Shown here piece by piece: positions 61,701 to 64,000 of a DNA stretch of 64,000 nucleotides. Origin of the DNA: Lophium mytilinum (Eukaryota; Ascomycota; Dothideomycetes; Mytilinidiales; Mytilinidiaceae); contig MU004186.1 in NCBI GenBank assembly GCA_010093605.1, positions 2,244,983 through 2,308,982 of the forward strand. The letters are read 5' to 3'. The translations under genes and the position numbers were made by a program. The notes under the pieces were generated by a model. It was not told the origin of the DNA. It saw nothing but the letters and a program-made list of their open reading frames with translations, and did no database searches. Positions within the stretch are counted from its first letter, which is position 1; every line of letters begins with the position of its first letter.

Positions 61701-63905
61701 GGCTAAGATAGAAGCGTAGGGCCTTAGTAAAGTTAGAGAGCTAATTCTTCTATAGAGTTTTAGCCTTAATTTCTTCTACTTTAAAGAGTAGTAATATCTT
61801 ACCCGTAATATAGTTAAATAAGCGCGTAAACCGCGGGGGGAGGTTATTCTTTATTAGCTCTATTATAAAATTATAGAGGGTAAAGTTATACTACTTAGGC
61901 AGCGTATACGCGTTCCCTTAGTTTATAGTCTTTACTGCTAGCGGAATAACTATCTCTAGGTCGCCTAGGGCCTATAGTTTTAGTGGCTTGCAAACTAAGA
62001 GTACTGCTATATTTTAGGTGGCGCGTTCTGCTAGTATAGTACGGGGGGTAAAGGTGTCTTTACTAGTATTACGTTCCTCTAAAGGTATAGTAAAAAAGGT
62101 ATAGAGAATATAGGTAAGTTTTTTATAAGAGGTTGTTATTAAATATCTTTTTTTAAGTAACGTTATATACTTAAAAAAGTTAAACGCTAATTTACTAATA
62201 AACCTAGAGTAGTTCGCGCTAGCTACATTCTTCTAGAATAATAAGAAACGCTAAATACTAGAAAAGAAAAAACGCTAACGCCTTATGCGGCGCTCGCGAC
62301 GCCGCTTATAGTTTATAACTATAAATAGTACGTCCTCTATTATATACTCTATAGGTTCTTCTATTTTCTTCTTATATTCTTTCTATCTAACTATATACTT
62401 CTTACCCTGCGGGGTATACTTTTACCGTATAATTTTTTCTACTATCTATTTCTCTTCCCTATTAATAAGTAGAGGTAGTGGCGGTGCTATACCTCTTATA
62501 AAAGGATCTAGTATAGCTTATTTAAGGTGCGTAACGCTTATTACTAGGTATATCTTACTATATATCTTTAGTAGGTATAGCTTATACGCTAGATTATTAA
62601 TTCTTCTTTTTATCTTAAATAGTTCTACTTTTACTATAGATAGGGCTATACTACTAGGTAGCTTAAAGCCGGGCTTTATACTACGCACTACCTTTAGGTA
62701 TACTAATCCTTCTAGGTTTAGAATAGTCCTCTTTCTATTATAGTGCACGGCTATTCTTACCTGCGCTAGCTTAATAGCGTCTATAATATCTTTATATATA
62801 GCGTCCCTATTTACTAGAAAGTCTAGTATATTCTTACTACTCTTTCTCTAGAAGGTCTTAGGCGGGACTCTATATAGTACTTTAAATAGCGTATACCCTA
62901 TAGACTTATATATAGCCGTATTTAGGCTATACTCTACTATTAAAAGTAGGTTCTACTATTCTATCTTATACTTACCTATAAGGAGGCACCTTAAGGTTAT
63001 TTCCACCATTTAATTTATACGTTCGGCTTGCCCGTTAGCTAATAGATAGTAGAATGTTATTATATACAGGTTAATACTGCATCTCCTAAATACCTCCTGC
63101 TAGAAATTACTAGTAAACTTTAGGTTCTAGTTACTAATAATTAATTCTAGTAGGCCCTATATGCCGTATAGCCTATTAAATAGATAGGCTGCCTAGACTT
63201 CTATAGAGTTAGTATTAAGGCTAGGTATAAGTAGTACAGCTTTTAAGAATTTATCTATTACTATTATTAGTATATTAAAGCCTTGCAGCGATACTAGAAG
63301 TACTACTATAAAATTAATCGCTACTATAGTAAAAGGTTTATCTAGGGAGCGCACTAGTTTTAGCTTACTATATAGTTTCTTTCTACTATGCTTTAATAAT
63401 TAGTACTTTAGACAGGCAAGAACATACTTATCTACTCTTTTCTTTAGCCTTAGAATATATACTTTACTATAGAGCTTTTAATAGGTTTATATTAATTCTA
63501 TATACCCGCTTATATTATAGGCTACTTAGATTGCGTTATCTACTATTATTATTAGAAGGCACACTCTATAGAACTCGCTATTATTAAAGTATAGTAAGCC
63601 CCTATTAAACTTAAAGCTATAGTAGGTAGCTGTCTTATCTAGTAATACCCTTACTTTATTCTTAATATACTAGAGGATTATACTAAATATAGGGTCTTAT
63701 AGAAGGTTCTCTTATATTCTAGATTTATACTTATTCTTAACTATTATAGTAATTATAGCCTAGTAATATATAGATTCTTCTCTATTCTTATTCTACTCTA
63801 TATCTTCTTCTGCTAGTAGGCGTAAAAGGCCATCTATATTATTATAGTATTTGCCCAGTTTATATATAATAGTTATGTCTTTAAGGTATATTATAAGGTA
63901 CATTT
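58770..63905 (-). mobile_element. RIP-mutated Ty3/gypsy retrotransposon, truncated by the telomere
   Basis: The whole stretch is very AT-rich, full of TA, with CpA and TpG almost missing: the pattern of repeat-induced point mutation. On the minus strand, decayed pol pieces occur in Ty3/gypsy order. The RNase H end is at about 63880-63800 (IIYKLGKYYNNIDGLLRL). The integrase core end is at about 63052-63001 (LANGQAERIN, then a TAA where Gln is expected). A GPY-type C-terminal module lies at 62748-62518 (KLPSSIALSIVKV and VISVTHLK). Gag, protease and most of the reverse transcriptase are missing because the telomere begins at 63906. From about 62400 to 58770 I recognise no domain. The element is dead. 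Confidence 0.8.
62518..62748 (-). pseudogene. Integrase C-terminal (GPY-type) remnant of the gypsy element
   Basis: This is the longest frame left in the AT-rich block, 76 codons. It has the GPY/F-type layout of Ty3/gypsy integrases: LVYLKVV, then GFKLP, then FKIKRRINNLAYKLYL, then VISVTHLK (the IHPVISVAHL-like end). Many Leu, Ile and Lys codons fit C-to-T and G-to-A change. No start codon belongs to it; it is a piece of a polyprotein. Confidence 0.7.
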
Positions 63906-64000
63906 TTAGGGTTAGGGTTAGGGTTAGGGTTAGGGTTAGGGTTAGGGTTAGGGTTAGGGTTAGGGTTAGGGTTAGGGTTAGGGTTAGGGTTAGGGTTAGG
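63906..64000 (+). repeat. Telomere, (TTAGGG)n
   Basis: Sixteen near-perfect TTAGGG units (95 bp) run to the window end, in the orientation expected at the right end of a chromosome (G-rich strand 5' to 3' towards the end). TTAGGG is the usual telomere unit of filamentous ascomycetes. The repeat starts abruptly after retroelement sequence, with no subtelomeric helicase gene in between. Confidence 0.98.

Noticed and set aside
58770-63905. Telomere-linked RecQ helicase gene, common at fungal chromosome ends
   Set aside because: Surviving motifs are integrase and RNase H; no helicase motif could be read on either strand.

Overview
The window is the right-hand end of a chromosome of a filamentous ascomycete (Pezizomycotina, most likely Dothideomycetes). 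Three things point there. The protein genes carry many short introns (about 46-130 bp) with GT..AG borders and CTAAC/CTGAC-type branch sites. The families are fungal (Ste11, Stc1-domain protein, Rad7, a DUF7514-type protein). The last 95 bases are a perfect TTAGGG array, i.e. the telomere. All exon models were joined by hand from splice sites and reading frame, without transcript evidence.

Region 1 (1-45.8 kb) is gene-dense and ordinary. In order: a secreted protein running off the left edge; a very large uncharacterised protein whose frame is broken mid-gene; a cysteine-containing fungal protein; a RING-finger protein divergent from a Nudix hydrolase; an FucP-like MFS transporter; RFC5 (clamp loader); a small unknown protein; a DUF7514-type protein divergent from the MAPKKK gene STE11; a zinc alcohol dehydrogenase; RAD7 (nucleotide-excision repair); a Stc1-domain protein (RNAi/heterochromatin link); a membrane-anchored phospholipase-D-like protein; TSR1 and UTP7, two ribosome-biogenesis genes sharing one divergent promoter; and a Baeyer-Villiger-type flavin monooxygenase. 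Two copies of one MITE family (near 0.65 and 40.6 kb) and a pogo/Tc1-like MITE (20.56 kb) lie between genes, one of them inside the TSR1/UTP7 promoter.

Region 2 (45.8-58.6 kb) has no gene I can support. It holds imperfect tandem and dispersed duplications: a unit of about 170 bp repeated four times, a diverged duplication with copies about 415 bp apart, and a 39-bp minisatellite that is open in several frames. Fragments of protein-like reading frame are broken by stops and frame changes. It looks like decayed subtelomeric sequence.

Region 3 (58.65-63.9 kb) is strikingly AT-rich, with CpA/TpG nearly gone, which is the signature of repeat-induced point mutation (RIP). It is the remnant of a Ty3/gypsy retrotransposon on the minus strand: RNase H end, integrase core and GPY-type module in order, then a long unexplained stretch, a polypurine tract and a 124-bp LTR. 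The telomere repeats begin inside the element, so its gag, protease and most of the reverse transcriptase are missing.
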